Assembly (NCBI RefSeq): GCF_001422735.1
Contig: NZ_LMLZ01000021.1
Location: 444,185-501,136 of the forward strand
Length of the DNA: 56,952 bases
Source of the DNA: Acidovorax sp. Leaf78
Lineage (GTDB): Bacteria; Pseudomonadota; Gammaproteobacteria; Burkholderiales; Burkholderiaceae_C
Reading direction: 5' to 3'
Part shown: in pieces, positions 33,808 to 42,105 of the stretch
Numbering within the stretch: the first letter of the stretch is position 1
Layout: each line of letters opens with the position of its first letter
Program-made: the position numbers and the translations under genes
Notes under the pieces: model-generated
Told to the model about the DNA's origin: nothing
What the model saw: the letters and a program-made list of their open reading frames with translations, nothing else
Database searches by the model: none

Positions 33808-36800
33808 CTACGCCGTCGCAACCGCCCTCACTTGCAGCGCCCGCTGCTGCAACGCCCAGTCTTCCAGCTGCGCCACCGGCAAGGGCCGGCTGAAGTGGTA
33901 GCCCTGCAGCTCCTCGCAGTCGAGCACGCCCAGCACCTGCGCGGTGGCCAGGTCTTCCACGCCCTCGGCCACGATCTTGAGCCCCAGCGTGTGGCCCAGC
34001 GCGATGATGGCGCGCGTGATGGCCATGTCGGCGGGGTTGTTCAGCATGTCGCGCACAAAGGATTTGTCGACCTTCAGGCGGTCGATGTCAAAGCGCTTGA
34101 GGTAGGCCAGGCTCGAATACCCCGTGCCGAAATCGTCGATGGACAGTTGCACCCCCAGCGACTTGAGCGCCGCCAGTTGCTGCTCGGCCGCGTGGGCGTT
34201 GTCCATCAGTTGCGACTCGGTGATCTCCAGCTCCAGCCGGTGGGCGGGCATGCCGGTGCGGGCCAGCAGCGCCTCAATGTCGGGCACGAGCAGCGGGTCG
34301 GCCATCTGCGCGGCCGACAGGTTGACGGACACCGAGATGTCCGCCAGCGGGTGCCGGGCGCCACCAGTACCGCCACCACTGCCATCCCCCGCTGAGCGCG
34401 GCAGCGCCTGCCAGCGCGCCCACTGCTCGCAAGCCTGCTGCAGCACCCAGCTGCCGATGGCGCGGATCATGCCCGTCTCTTCGGCGATGGGGATGAATTC
34501 GCTGGGCGGTATGGCGCCGATGGACGGGTTGTTCCAGCGCAGCAGGGCTTCCACCCCCAGCAGGCGCCCGCCCTTGGCCGCCAGGCGCGGCTGGTAGTGC
34601 AGGCTCAGCTCGTGGCGCTCCAGCGCGCGGCGCAGGTGCTGCTCCATGGTCTGGCGCGCCAGGGCGCGCTGGTCGGTCTCCACCGAATAGAAGCGCGCCG
34701 CGTCACGGCCGGTGGTCTTGGCCTCGTACATGGCAGCGTCGGCGCGGCGCATGAGCTCGTCGATGTCGCCGCCATCCTCGGGGTACACGGCGATGCCCAC
34801 GCTGCACGACACGTTCAGCTCGTGCCCCTCCACCGGGTGGCTCTGGCGGATGAGCGGGATCAGACGCCGCTCCACCAGCTGCTGCACGTCGTCGTGCCCG
34901 GCCACGTCGCGCATCACCACCACGAACTCGTCGCCGCCCAGGCGGCTGACGGTGTCGCGGCTGCGCACGGCCTGTGTGAGGCGCCCGGCCACCGAGCGCA
35001 GCAACCCGTCGCCGATGTGGTGGCCCAGCGTGTCGTTGATGGCCTTGAAGCGGTCCAGGTCGATGAACAGCACCGCCACCTTCTCGCCGGTGATGGGCGC
35101 CTGCGCCAGCGCCAGTTGCAGGCGCTGCACGCACAGCGACCGGTTGGGCAGCTCGGTCAGCACGTCGTGGTGCGCCAGGAACTGGATGCGCTCTTCGTTG
35201 AGCTTGCGGTCGGTGATGTCGATGGCGATGCCGATGTGGTTGGCCACGGCCCCGCCCTTGCTCTCGCGCACGGCAGACACCATGAGCCAGGCCGGGTAGG
35301 TCTCGCCGGAGCGGCGGCGAAACCGCACCTCGCCCTGCCAGGATTCCTTGTCGAGCATGGTGCGGCTGATCTGCGCCGACAGCGGCTCGCCGCCCGCCTC
35401 TTCCAGCAAGAAGCCCAGGTCCTCGCCGATGACCTCGTAGAAGTCGTAGTGCGTGCTGCGGCAGAACGCCTTGTTCACGCTGATGATCTGCTGCTCGGCG
35501 TTCATGATGATGATGCCCTCGGACGAGGCCTCGAACACCTTGGCCCACAGCTCCAGCCGCTGCTCCATGACCTTGAGCACGTTGATCGGCGTGAACGCCG
35601 TGAGCACCGCGTCGCGGCCCTGGAACTGCAGGCGCCGCGCCGACAGCACGGCCCACGAAGGCTCGGTGCTGCCCTTCCAGCGCACCTCGAACTCATCGAC
35701 CGAGCCCTGGTCCGCCAGGCGCTGGAAGAACCGCGCCCGCACGCCGGGCTCCAGCCCCACGGCCCAGGGGTCGGTCTTGCGCCCGCCCAGCCAGTGGCCG
35801 GCCGGCGCGTTCGAATGCAGCACCTCGTGCTCGGGCACCGAGGTGACGACCATCGGGATCGGGAACGCCTCCACCAGCTCGCGCTGCGCCTCGGCCGCGC
35901 GGGCACTGGCGGCCAGCTCCTGCTGCAGCACGCGGTCGCGGTCGAGCTGCGAGAGCATCTCGTTGAACGCGGTGACCAGGCGGCCGATCTCGTCGCGGCT
36001 CGACCAGTGCGCGCGCAGCGTGTGGTCGCCGCTCTTGCGCACCTCGTCGGCCACGCGCGCCAGCTGCTGCAGCGGCTTGGCGATCTGCCGGGCCACCAGC
36101 GTCACCAGGCTCAGGATGCAGCCCAGCAGCACCAGCGCCGTGCCCAGGTGCAGCCACATGCGGGCAAACAGGCCCTCCACGCGGCGGTTGAGCAAACGCT
36201 CCAGGTCCGCAATGCCCACCGTCCACGCATCGCGCAGGGCACCGAGCACCTGGACCTGCTGCGTTTCCACCTGCGCCAGCGTCAGGCGCGACTCGCCGGA
36301 CGCCACGCCCTGCAGCAGCGCCTGAAAACCCTCCAGCGACGTCTTCAATGCCTCGCGCTGGACCATGAGGGCAGTGCGCATCTCCGGCGACCCGGCAATG
36401 AACGCCTGGTTGTAGTCGGACTCGATGCCCAGCATCACTGCGTCGAGCCGCCCCACCAGCGTGAGCAGCTCCGACGACCATTGCGGCCCGCGCCCCGTGG
36501 GCGCCGCGTGAAGGAACACCACGGTGTCGTGCACCGCCTGCAGCAGCTCGGGAAACCGCAGCACCACCAGCGACATGCCGTAGTAGCTGTCCAGGTCCGG
36601 GTCCAGGATCAGGTTGGACTGGTTGCCCACCGTGGTGAGCAGCTCGCGCCCTTCGCGCAGCAACTGGCTGCGCAGCCGGGTCAGCGCGATGGTGTCGGTG
36701 GCCGGCGGCGGGCTTTGCACCAGTTGCTGCAGCACCGAACTGAAGCGTTCGCCCACATCGTGCGTGCGCAGCTGGTCGTCGTAGGCCTGGCGCACACCCG

Positions 36801-37065
36801 CCAGCCGCGTGAGGACATCGGCCACCACGGGCGGCTGCTGCTGCGGCGCGGCGAGGAACTGGCCCATCAGCCCATCGCGCAGCACGGCGGCGTAGGTGGT
36901 GCCCACGATCTCCTTGCGCGTGAAGTCGATGGCCACGTACTTCTCGTGGATCAGGATGCTGGAGACGTAGATCACCGCCGACAGGTCCAGCAGGTAGATG
37001 AGCATGAGCTTGCGGCCCACACTGAGGCGGCCCAGCCAGCCCGAAACGCGGTGCATGAATGCCAT
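33808..37065 (-). CDS. Membrane GGDEF/EAL protein with HAMP and PAS domains
   Basis: A cyclic-di-GMP turnover protein of 1085 aa. Order: N-terminal membrane helix (about 18-37), periplasmic helical sensor (about 40-300), second helix (about 302-325), HAMP, two PAS domains (about 395-500 and 515-640), GGDEF (RLGGDEF near 709) and EAL (GVEALLRW near 838). Both signature motifs are intact, so it could make and degrade c-di-GMP. ATG 37065 starts shortly before the first helix; 40 extra residues in the open frame are unlikely. It is monocistronic and divergent from rpsU. Confidence 0.94.
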   Translation of the reverse strand: MAFMHRVSGWLGRLSVGRKLMLIYLLDLSAVIYVSSILIHEKYVAIDFTRKEIVGTTYAAVLRDGLMGQFLAAPQQQPPVVADVLTRLAGVRQAYDDQLRTHDVGERFSSVLQQLVQSPPPATDTIALTRLRSQLLREGRELLTTVGNQSNLILDPDLDSYYGMSLVVLRFPELLQAVHDTVVFLHAAPTGRGPQWSSELLTLVGRLDAVMLGIESDYNQAFIAGSPEMRTALMVQREALKTSLEGFQALLQGVASGESRLTLAQVETQQVQVLGALRDAWTVGIADLERLLNRRVEGLFARMWLHLGTALVLLGCILSLVTLVARQIAKPLQQLARVADEVRKSGDHTLRAHWSSRDEIGRLVTAFNEMLSQLDRDRVLQQELAASARAAEAQRELVEAFPIPMVVTSVPEHEVLHSNAPAGHWLGGRKTDPWAVGLEPGVRARFFQRLADQGSVDEFEVRWKGSTEPSWAVLSARRLQFQGRDAVLTAFTPINVLKVMEQRLELWAKVFEASSEGIIIMNAEQQIISVNKAFCRSTHYDFYEVIGEDLGFLLEEAGGEPLSAQISRTMLDKESWQGEVRFRRRSGETYPAWLMVSAVRESKGGAVANHIGIAIDITDRKLNEERIQFLAHHDVLTELPNRSLCVQRLQLALAQAPITGEKVAVLFIDLDRFKAINDTLGHHIGDGLLRSVAGRLTQAVRSRDTVSRLGGDEFVVVMRDVAGHDDVQQLVERRLIPLIRQSHPVEGHELNVSCSVGIAVYPEDGGDIDELMRRADAAMYEAKTTGRDAARFYSVETDQRALARQTMEQHLRRALERHELSLHYQPRLAAKGGRLLGVEALLRWNNPSIGAIPPSEFIPIAEETGMIRAIGSWVLQQACEQWARWQALPRSAGDGSGGGTGGARHPLADISVSVNLSAAQMADPLLVPDIEALLARTGMPAHRLELEITESQLMDNAHAAEQQLAALKSLGVQLSIDDFGTGYSSLAYLKRFDIDRLKVDKSFVRDMLNNPADMAITRAIIALGHTLGLKIVAEGVEDLATAQVLGVLDCEELQGYHFSRPLPVAQLEDWALQQRALQVRAVATA

Positions 37066-37269
37066 GGTCTTGGTGTCTGCGCGTGGCGGGCCCCGGTCAA
37101 GAGGGCCCGCGTTCGCGGTGAATGTTGCTGTTACAACATGAAGCAAATTCCACGCCACGCGGCGCCTTTGAGCCCGGCCCAGCAAGGTTCGGTGCGCTTT
37201 CCTTCTCCGCGTACAGGGTAGCCAATGAGCCGCCCGGGCACGTTGCGATCAGGGGTGCGCTCCAACTGC

Positions 37270-37300
37270 TTGCACTACTTGGCGGGACAAGGGCTATAAT
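37270..37300 (+). promoter_or_regulatory. Sigma-70 promoter of rpsU
   Basis: A consensus TATAAT (37295-37300) is preceded by TTGCAC at 37270-37275 with a 19-bp spacer, slightly long. A leader of about 120 nt follows and contains a 7-bp hairpin (37321-37327/37346-37352). Confidence 0.6.
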
Positions 37301-37427
37301 CTCCGGCTTTGCTGGCAATGCCCCGTCGGCCAAATACTAGTTACAGACGGGGAACCCGCCACACACGGCCTTCAGGCTCGATCTCCTGGAGTCCCTCTGT
37401 GGGCACATTTTGGAAACCATTTAGCTA

Positions 37428-37640
37428 ATGACTACGATCCGCGTAAAAGAAAACGAACCCTTTGACGTCGCACTGCGCCGCTTCAAGCGCACCATTGAAA
37501 AGCTCGGCCTGCTGACCGACCTGCGCGCCCGTGAGTTCTACGAAAAGCCCACCGCCGAGCGCAAGCGCAAGAAGGCAGCCGCCGTGAAGCGTCACTACAA
37601 GCGCGTTCGCAGCATGCAACTGCCCAAGAAGCTGTACTAA
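37428..37640 (+). CDS. rpsU: 30S ribosomal protein S21
   Basis: A 70-aa basic protein, the complete S21 ([27 protein letters not shown] to QLPKKLY). It joins the 30S subunit near the anti-Shine-Dalgarno end of 16S rRNA and supports initiation. No strong ribosome site precedes the ATG, which is usual for S21 in some lineages. It is followed by a strong terminator and then yqeY, a common pairing. Confidence 0.98.
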
Positions 37641-37678
37641 GTACAACTTCGGCTTTGCCCCTCACCGGGCAGCCGCCA

Positions 37679-37718
37679 AACCCGCGCTAGGGACGCCAAG
37701 CGCGGGTTTTTGTTTTTT
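37679..37718 (+). terminator. Terminator of rpsU
   Basis: A perfect 10-bp stem (37679-37688/37699-37708) with a 10-nt loop is followed by T-rich sequence. It lies 38 bp after the rpsU stop codon. Confidence 0.9.
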
Positions 37719-37724
37719 CGGGTC

Positions 37725-37814
37725 TGCACAAAGCCCCTCTGGCGTCGTTGCAGCGCCTTGCCGTATCGAGACTACTGTCTGCGGCGCTGCGCCTAGCCAG
37801 AGGGGCTTTGTGCA
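37725..37814 (+). repeat. Large structured palindromic element, copy 2
   Basis: Outer arms pair perfectly over 18 bp (37725-37742/37797-37814). An internal loop (CGTCGTT on one side, GCCTA on the other) separates them from an inner perfect 8-bp stem (37750-37757/37783-37790) with a 25-nt loop containing TTGCCGTA and TACTGTCTGC. Loop and bulges match copy 1 at 25203-25302. It lies between the rpsU terminator and yqeY. Confidence 0.78.
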
Positions 37815-37856
37815 AACCCTCCTTCTCTGCCTGACTTAATAAAAAAGGAAGCTGCC

Positions 37857-38303
37857 ATGAGCCTCAAGGAAAAGATCACCGAAGACATGAAGACCGCCAT
37901 GCGCGCCAAGGACAGCGAGCGCCTGGGCACCATCCGCCTGCTGCAGGCCGCGATGAAGCAAAAGGAAGTGGACGAACGCATCGAGCTGGACGACGCTGCG
38001 GTCGTGGCCATCGTGGACAAGCTCATCAAGCAGCGCAAGGACTCCATCACCGCCTTTGAAGGCGCGGGCCGCCAGGACCTGGCCGACAAGGAAAAGTCGG
38101 AAATGGCCGTGCTGCAGGCCTACCTGCCCGAGCGCATGTCGGCCGACGAGACGCTGGCCGCCGTCAAGGCCATCGTGGCCGAGCTGGGCGCTGCAGGCCC
38201 CGGCGACATGGGCAAGGTCATGGGCGTGGTCAAGACCCGCCTGGCCGGCAAGGCCGACATGGGCCAGGTCTCTGCCGCCGTGAAGGCTGCGCTGGCGGGC
38301 TGA
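37857..38303 (+). CDS. yqeY: GatB/YqeY domain-containing protein
   Basis: A 148-aa protein matching the YqeY family, homologous to the tRNA-binding tail of the GatB amidotransferase subunit (MSLKEKITEDMKTAMRAKDSERLGTIRLL; C-terminal GDMGKVMGVVKTRLAGKADMG). Exact role unknown; proposed tRNA-related function. It sits downstream of rpsU in many proteobacteria, as here, but a terminator and structured repeat separate them, so it may have its own promoter. Confidence 0.94.
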   Translation: MSLKEKITEDMKTAMRAKDSERLGTIRLLQAAMKQKEVDERIELDDAAVVAIVDKLIKQRKDSITAFEGAGRQDLADKEKSEMAVLQAYLPERMSADETLAAVKAIVAELGAAGPGDMGKVMGVVKTRLAGKADMGQVSAAVKAALAG

Positions 38304-38327
38304 TCGCAACGCGGTGCCACGGCGCCA

Positions 38328-38363
38328 CGGCGCTGCGGCGCTGCGGCGCTGCGGCGCTGCGGG
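38328..38363. repeat. Tandem repeat, four copies of CGGCGCTG
   Basis: Four perfect 8-bp units (38328-38359) and a partial fifth lie downstream of yqeY. Such a short tract can vary by slippage. It is in the gap between convergent genes and probably has no coding effect. Confidence 0.75.
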
Positions 38364-38380
38364 TGGCCTCGGCCATCCAC

Positions 38381-38437
38381 TATCAAAATAATAGCTGCTA
38401 GCGCTTGATGGACAAGCGGTAGCGGCTATTTTTTCAT
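38381..38437. repeat. Short dispersed palindromic repeat, copy 3
   Basis: AT-rich ends (TATCAAAATAATAGC and GGCTATTTTTTCAT) flank a CGCTTGATGGACAAGCG hairpin, the same family as 4063-4127. The stop codon and last few codons of the LysR gene lie inside it. Confidence 0.65.
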
Positions 38438-39421
38438 CAAGGGCTGAGCGACCGCCGGGCCTGCGCCTGCAGACCCCGCCCCCTGTGCGTCCAAGACCTG
38501 CCCGCCTTGCGGCTGCACCTTGCCCCACTCCGTGCGGAAGTACTCCTCCAGAAACTCCACACACACCCGCACCTTGGCCGACCGGTCCAACCGCGTGGGG
38601 TACACGGCCCATACATTGGCCTCCTGGTACCAATCGGGCAGCACCTGCACCAGCCGACCAGAGCGAAAGTGCACGCCCACATCCCACAACGAGCGCAGCG
38701 CGATGCCGCGGCCATCCACGGCCCACTGCACCACCATCTCGCCGTTGTTGGCCGAGAGCGGGCCGCGCACCTTCACCGTCTCGTCCACCGCGCCGCTGCG
38801 CAGCCGCCACACACCGAACGGGTGGTCGCGCTCCTTGATCACCAGGCAGTCGTGGCTGGGCAGCTCGGCCAGCGTGCGGGGTGTGCCGTGGCGCGCGAGA
38901 TAGGCGGGGGCGGCGCACAGCACCCGGTGGTTGTCGGCCAGGCGGCGGGCGATCAGGTGCGGCGCGATCTCGTCGCCCACGCGCACGTCCAGGTCAAACC
39001 CCTCGCCCGCCACATCCACCAGCCGGTCAAAGACCTCCAGCCGCACCTGCAGGCCCGGGTGCTGCTCCACCAGGCGCGACAGCGCAGGCGCCACGATCTG
39101 GCGGCCAAAGCCGAAGCTGCTGCTCACCCGCAGCTGCCCGCGCGGCTCGCGCCGGGTGATGGCCACCTCCTGCAGCAGCTGGTCCATGTCGTCCAGGATG
39201 CGCTGCGCCCAGTGGAAGACGCGCTCGCCCTCCTCCGTCACCGCCACGCGCCGGGTGGTGCGGTGCAGCAGCTTCACGGCCAGCTCCTGCTCCAGCAGGC
39301 GGATGCGCTTGCTCACGTACGCGGGCGAGACGCCCAGCTCCGTGGCCGCATCGCCAAAGCTGGCTTTGCGCACGACCACGGTGAACACGCGCAGGTCGTC
39401 GGTGGCCGGGTTTTTATGCAC
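38426..39421 (-). CDS. LysR-family regulator, probably of the D-malate/tartrate dehydrogenase gene
   Basis: A 331-aa LysR regulator: winged HTH (LRVFTVVVRKASFGDAATELGVSPAYVSKRIRLLEQEL) and an effector domain of the DmlR/TtuA subfamily. It is divergent from a D-malate/tartrate dehydrogenase gene, the arrangement of E. coli dmlR-dmlA. The best start is GTG 39421; the ATG 129 bp upstream would overlap the divergent gene. The C-terminal tail (AGSAGAGPAVAQPLMKK) is unlike the family because the stop lies within a dispersed repeat. Confidence 0.9.
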   Translation of the reverse strand: MHKNPATDDLRVFTVVVRKASFGDAATELGVSPAYVSKRIRLLEQELAVKLLHRTTRRVAVTEEGERVFHWAQRILDDMDQLLQEVAITRREPRGQLRVSSSFGFGRQIVAPALSRLVEQHPGLQVRLEVFDRLVDVAGEGFDLDVRVGDEIAPHLIARRLADNHRVLCAAPAYLARHGTPRTLAELPSHDCLVIKERDHPFGVWRLRSGAVDETVKVRGPLSANNGEMVVQWAVDGRGIALRSLWDVGVHFRSGRLVQVLPDWYQEANVWAVYPTRLDRSAKVRVCVEFLEEYFRTEWGKVQPQGGQVLDAQGAGSAGAGPAVAQPLMKK

Positions 39422-39450
39422 GATGTGTGAAGAATAAGAGCACAGTTGCC

Positions 39451-39484
39451 GGATTGTATTTTTTGGTGGCCTGCCGAACAATCC
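39451..39484. promoter_or_regulatory. Candidate LysR operator between regulator and dehydrogenase genes
   Basis: A dyad GGATTGT (39451-39457) and ACAATCC (39478-39484) spaced by 20 bp lies in the 112-bp divergent region. LysR proteins often bind interrupted dyads with T-N11-A cores. Assignment to the adjacent regulator is inferred. Confidence 0.4.
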
Positions 39485-39533
39485 TGCTACACCCTGATTT
39501 TTTCTTCCTCTCTCCAGACCCAAAGGAACCCGC

Positions 39534-40628
39534 ATGAGCACCAGCCCCACCTACAAGATCGCCGTCATCCCTGGCGACGGCATCGGCAAGGAAGTCATGC
39601 CCGAAGGCCTGCGCGCGGTGCAGGCCGCCGCCCAGCGCTTCGGCATCCAGCTCGAAACCACCACCATCGACTGGGCCAGCTGCGACTACTACGCCGCCCA
39701 CGGAAAAATGATGCCCGACGACTGGAAGGCGCAGCTGTCGGGCATGGACGCGATCTTCTTCGGCGCCGTCGGCTGGCCCGCCACCGTGCCGGACCATGTG
39801 TCGCTGTGGGGCTCGCTGCTCAAGTTCCGCCGCGAGTTCGACCAGTACATCAACCTGCGCCCCGTGCGCCTGTTCGAAGGCGTGCCCTGCCCCCTGGCCG
39901 GCCGCAAGCCCGGCGACATCGACTACTACGTGGTGCGCGAGAACACCGAGGGCGAGTACACGTCGCTCGGCGGCATCATGTACGAGGGCACCGACCGCGA
40001 GATCGTGATCCAGGAGTCGGTCTACTCGCGCCACGGCGCCAACCGCCTGCTCAAGTTCGCGTTCGACCTGGCCCAGAGCCGCGCCAAGAAGCACGTGACC
40101 CTGGCCACCAAGAGCAACGGCATCGCCATCAGCATGCCCTGGTGGGACCAGCGCGCCGACGACGTCGCCAAGGCCTACCCCGACGTCAAGCTGGACAAGC
40201 AGCACATCGACATCCTCACCGCCCGCTTCGTGCTGCAGCCCGGCCGCTTCGACGTGGTGGCCGCCACCAACCTGTTCGGTGACATCCTGAGCGACCTGGG
40301 CCCCGCCACCACCGGCACCATCGGCCTGGCGCCCTCGGCCAACCTGAACCCCGAGCGCAATTTCCCCAGCCTGTTCGAGCCCGTGCACGGCTCGGCGCCC
40401 GACATCTACGGCCAGAACATCGCCAACCCCATCGCCATGATCTGGTCCGGCGCGCTGATGCTGGACTTCCTCACGCAGGGCCAAGGCGCAGGCCGCGCCG
40501 CGCACGATGCCATCGTGGGCGCGATCGAAGAAGTGCTCAAGAGCGGACCGCGCACGCCAGACCTGGGCGGCAGCGCCAACACCACGCAGGTGGGCGAGGC
40601 GGTGGCAGCGTTGGTGGCACGCAACTAA
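39534..40628 (+). CDS. Tartrate dehydrogenase / D-malate dehydrogenase (decarboxylating)
   Basis: A 364-aa isopropylmalate dehydrogenase-fold enzyme that oxidises D-malate, tartrate or related hydroxyacids with NAD and divalent metal. It has IAVIPGDGIGKEVMPE, the ENTEGEYTSLGG substrate region and the metal-binding NLFGDILSDLG. It matches TtuC/DmlA/YeaU rather than LeuB. An AAAGGAA ribosome site precedes the ATG. The divergent LysR gene is its likely regulator. Confidence 0.93.
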   Translation: MSTSPTYKIAVIPGDGIGKEVMPEGLRAVQAAAQRFGIQLETTTIDWASCDYYAAHGKMMPDDWKAQLSGMDAIFFGAVGWPATVPDHVSLWGSLLKFRREFDQYINLRPVRLFEGVPCPLAGRKPGDIDYYVVRENTEGEYTSLGGIMYEGTDREIVIQESVYSRHGANRLLKFAFDLAQSRAKKHVTLATKSNGIAISMPWWDQRADDVAKAYPDVKLDKQHIDILTARFVLQPGRFDVVAATNLFGDILSDLGPATTGTIGLAPSANLNPERNFPSLFEPVHGSAPDIYGQNIANPIAMIWSGALMLDFLTQGQGAGRAAHDAIVGAIEEVLKSGPRTPDLGGSANTTQVGEAVAALVARN

Positions 40629-40756
40629 ATACGCAGCGCGTTGGCTGAAATGCGGGCGCGCAGCCAGGCTTCAGGCAGCGCCAGCGAGCCGATCTGTGCG
40701 TTGGATGGCAGACTGCAGGCTTCGTGGCTGCTGCCACCTCTGGTCGGAGACTTGCC

Positions 40757-41248
40757 GTGAGCCTCAATGCCCTCCCCCTGGTGCTGATCATTGGAGGACT
40801 CGTCTGGATCGGTGCCGAATATGCGGAGAACCGCAAGCGGCCTTCGCGGCTGAAGGTTCCTGCCGAAACCGAGCTGAGTACGGTGTCCGGCAAAGCCATC
40901 GACGCGCGCGTGATCGAGCGCAAGGCCCAGAAGAACGTGCTGGCCAGCCGCTTTTCCGAGCTGGACATCAAAAGCCCTGCCGGCGTGGTGACCGTGCGGG
41001 TGGGAGATCCCCATTCAGAGCGCGTGCTGGCCGGCTTGAGCGGAGAAACCGTGACGGCCAAGTACGACCCCAACGACGACAAGGCTGTGTTCAGCCTCAG
41101 TACACCCAGCCGGCAGGTCATCACCTACCGCGATACCGCTGCGTACAAACACAAGCTGGCCGAGTCGAACAGCGGCGGCTACACGGCCGGGTGGATCGCC
41201 GTGGCGCTGGGTTTTGCAGGTCTCTGGATCAGCCGCAAACTGCGGTAG
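40757..41248 (+). CDS. Two-helix membrane protein of unknown function
   Basis: A 163-aa protein with an N-terminal membrane helix (about 4-19, LPLVLIIGGLVWIGAEYAE) and a second helix near the C terminus (about 142-158, GWIAVALGFAGLWISRKLR). The loop between is polar and charged, with no family I recognise. GTG 40757 is preferred because GGAGA lies 6 bp upstream; GTG 40724 would give 174 aa. No clear operon partner. Confidence 0.7.
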   Translation: MSLNALPLVLIIGGLVWIGAEYAENRKRPSRLKVPAETELSTVSGKAIDARVIERKAQKNVLASRFSELDIKSPAGVVTVRVGDPHSERVLAGLSGETVTAKYDPNDDKAVFSLSTPSRQVITYRDTAAYKHKLAESNSGGYTAGWIAVALGFAGLWISRKLR

Positions 41249-41338
41249 CGCCCATCTGAATCTGATCCGCGCTGCGGCCCGCAGGCATCCGCGGTGCCGA
41301 TGCGCAGACGCCAAAACCGCCACTGCCCATACTGCTAC

Positions 41339-41953
41339 CTACGCAGCTTCAGGTTGAGGCAGATAAGCCCCCAGGTACTTCAGCGCATTCGCTACATAGG
41401 CCTCCTTCTCGCCCACCGGGGCCATGTAGTGCAGCGCGTCCGTGGCGGCCTTCAGGCCCTCGCTGCGGGCGATGATCCAGGCTGCGAGATAAGGCGATGC
41501 CAGACAGCCCCCCGCGGTGGCCACGTTGCCCTCCGCGTAGAACGGCTGGTTCAGCACATTCACCCCCGCCGCCTGCACCCACGGCTTGGTGGTGAGGTCC
41601 GTGCACGCCGGTACTGTGCCCAGCAAGCCCAGCCGGGCCAGCACCAGCGTGCCGGAGCACTGCGCGGCAATCAGCTGGCGCGCAGGGTCCAGCGCCAGCC
41701 GATCCATCAGCGCTGCGTCTTCCACCACCTCGCGTGTGCGCACGCCGCTGCCCACGATGACGGCATCGGCCGTGCGTGCCTCGTCCAGCAGCGACTGCGC
41801 GCGCACCGTTACGCCGTTCATCGACGTGACCTCCGGCGTGGGGCAGCACAGGCTCACGCGCCAGCCCGCGCGCTTGATGCGGTGCAGGATGCCCAGCGCG
41901 ATGAGCGAGTCGAGTTCGTTGAAGCCGTCGAAGGTCAGGATGGCAATGTGCAT
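41339..41953 (-). CDS. DJ-1/PfpI family protein
   Basis: A 204-aa glutamine amidotransferase-like protein of the DJ-1/PfpI superfamily, with the nucleophile elbow Cys in IAAQCSGTLVLARLG and the early acidic residue in ELDSLIALG. Members are glyoxalases, chaperones or isonitrile hydratases; the specific activity is unclear. The start at 41953 has an excellent GGAGG site. It is divergent from a MocR-type regulator, which probably controls it. Confidence 0.9.
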   Translation of the reverse strand: MHIAILTFDGFNELDSLIALGILHRIKRAGWRVSLCCPTPEVTSMNGVTVRAQSLLDEARTADAVIVGSGVRTREVVEDAALMDRLALDPARQLIAAQCSGTLVLARLGLLGTVPACTDLTTKPWVQAAGVNVLNQPFYAEGNVATAGGCLASPYLAAWIIARSEGLKAATDALHYMAPVGEKEAYVANALKYLGAYLPQPEAA

Positions 41954-42061
41954 GGGAGGTGCGCCGCAGCGGGCGTGTGGTGTGGGGTTGAAGAACAAAG
42001 CCCATCGTAGGCAAGCTGCCCCATACAATCAAAAAATTGTCCTGAGTACATCCCGCAGTCA

Positions 42062-42084
42062 CGTACCGCCTATCGCGTACCGCC
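42062..42084 (+). promoter_or_regulatory. Direct repeats upstream of the MocR gene
   Basis: CGTACCGCC occurs at 42062-42070 and 42076-42084, 14 bp apart start to start, 22 bp upstream of the MocR ATG. MocR proteins characteristically bind direct repeats, so these are candidate autoregulatory sites also able to affect the divergent DJ-1/PfpI gene. Confidence 0.45.
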
Positions 42085-42105
42085 CTGCATCACACGCCGT
42101 GCCAC

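Noticed and set aside
34597..37221. Open frame of 874 codons antisense to the GGDEF/EAL gene
   Set aside because: Composition artefact; the opposite strand encodes intact GGDEF and EAL motifs.
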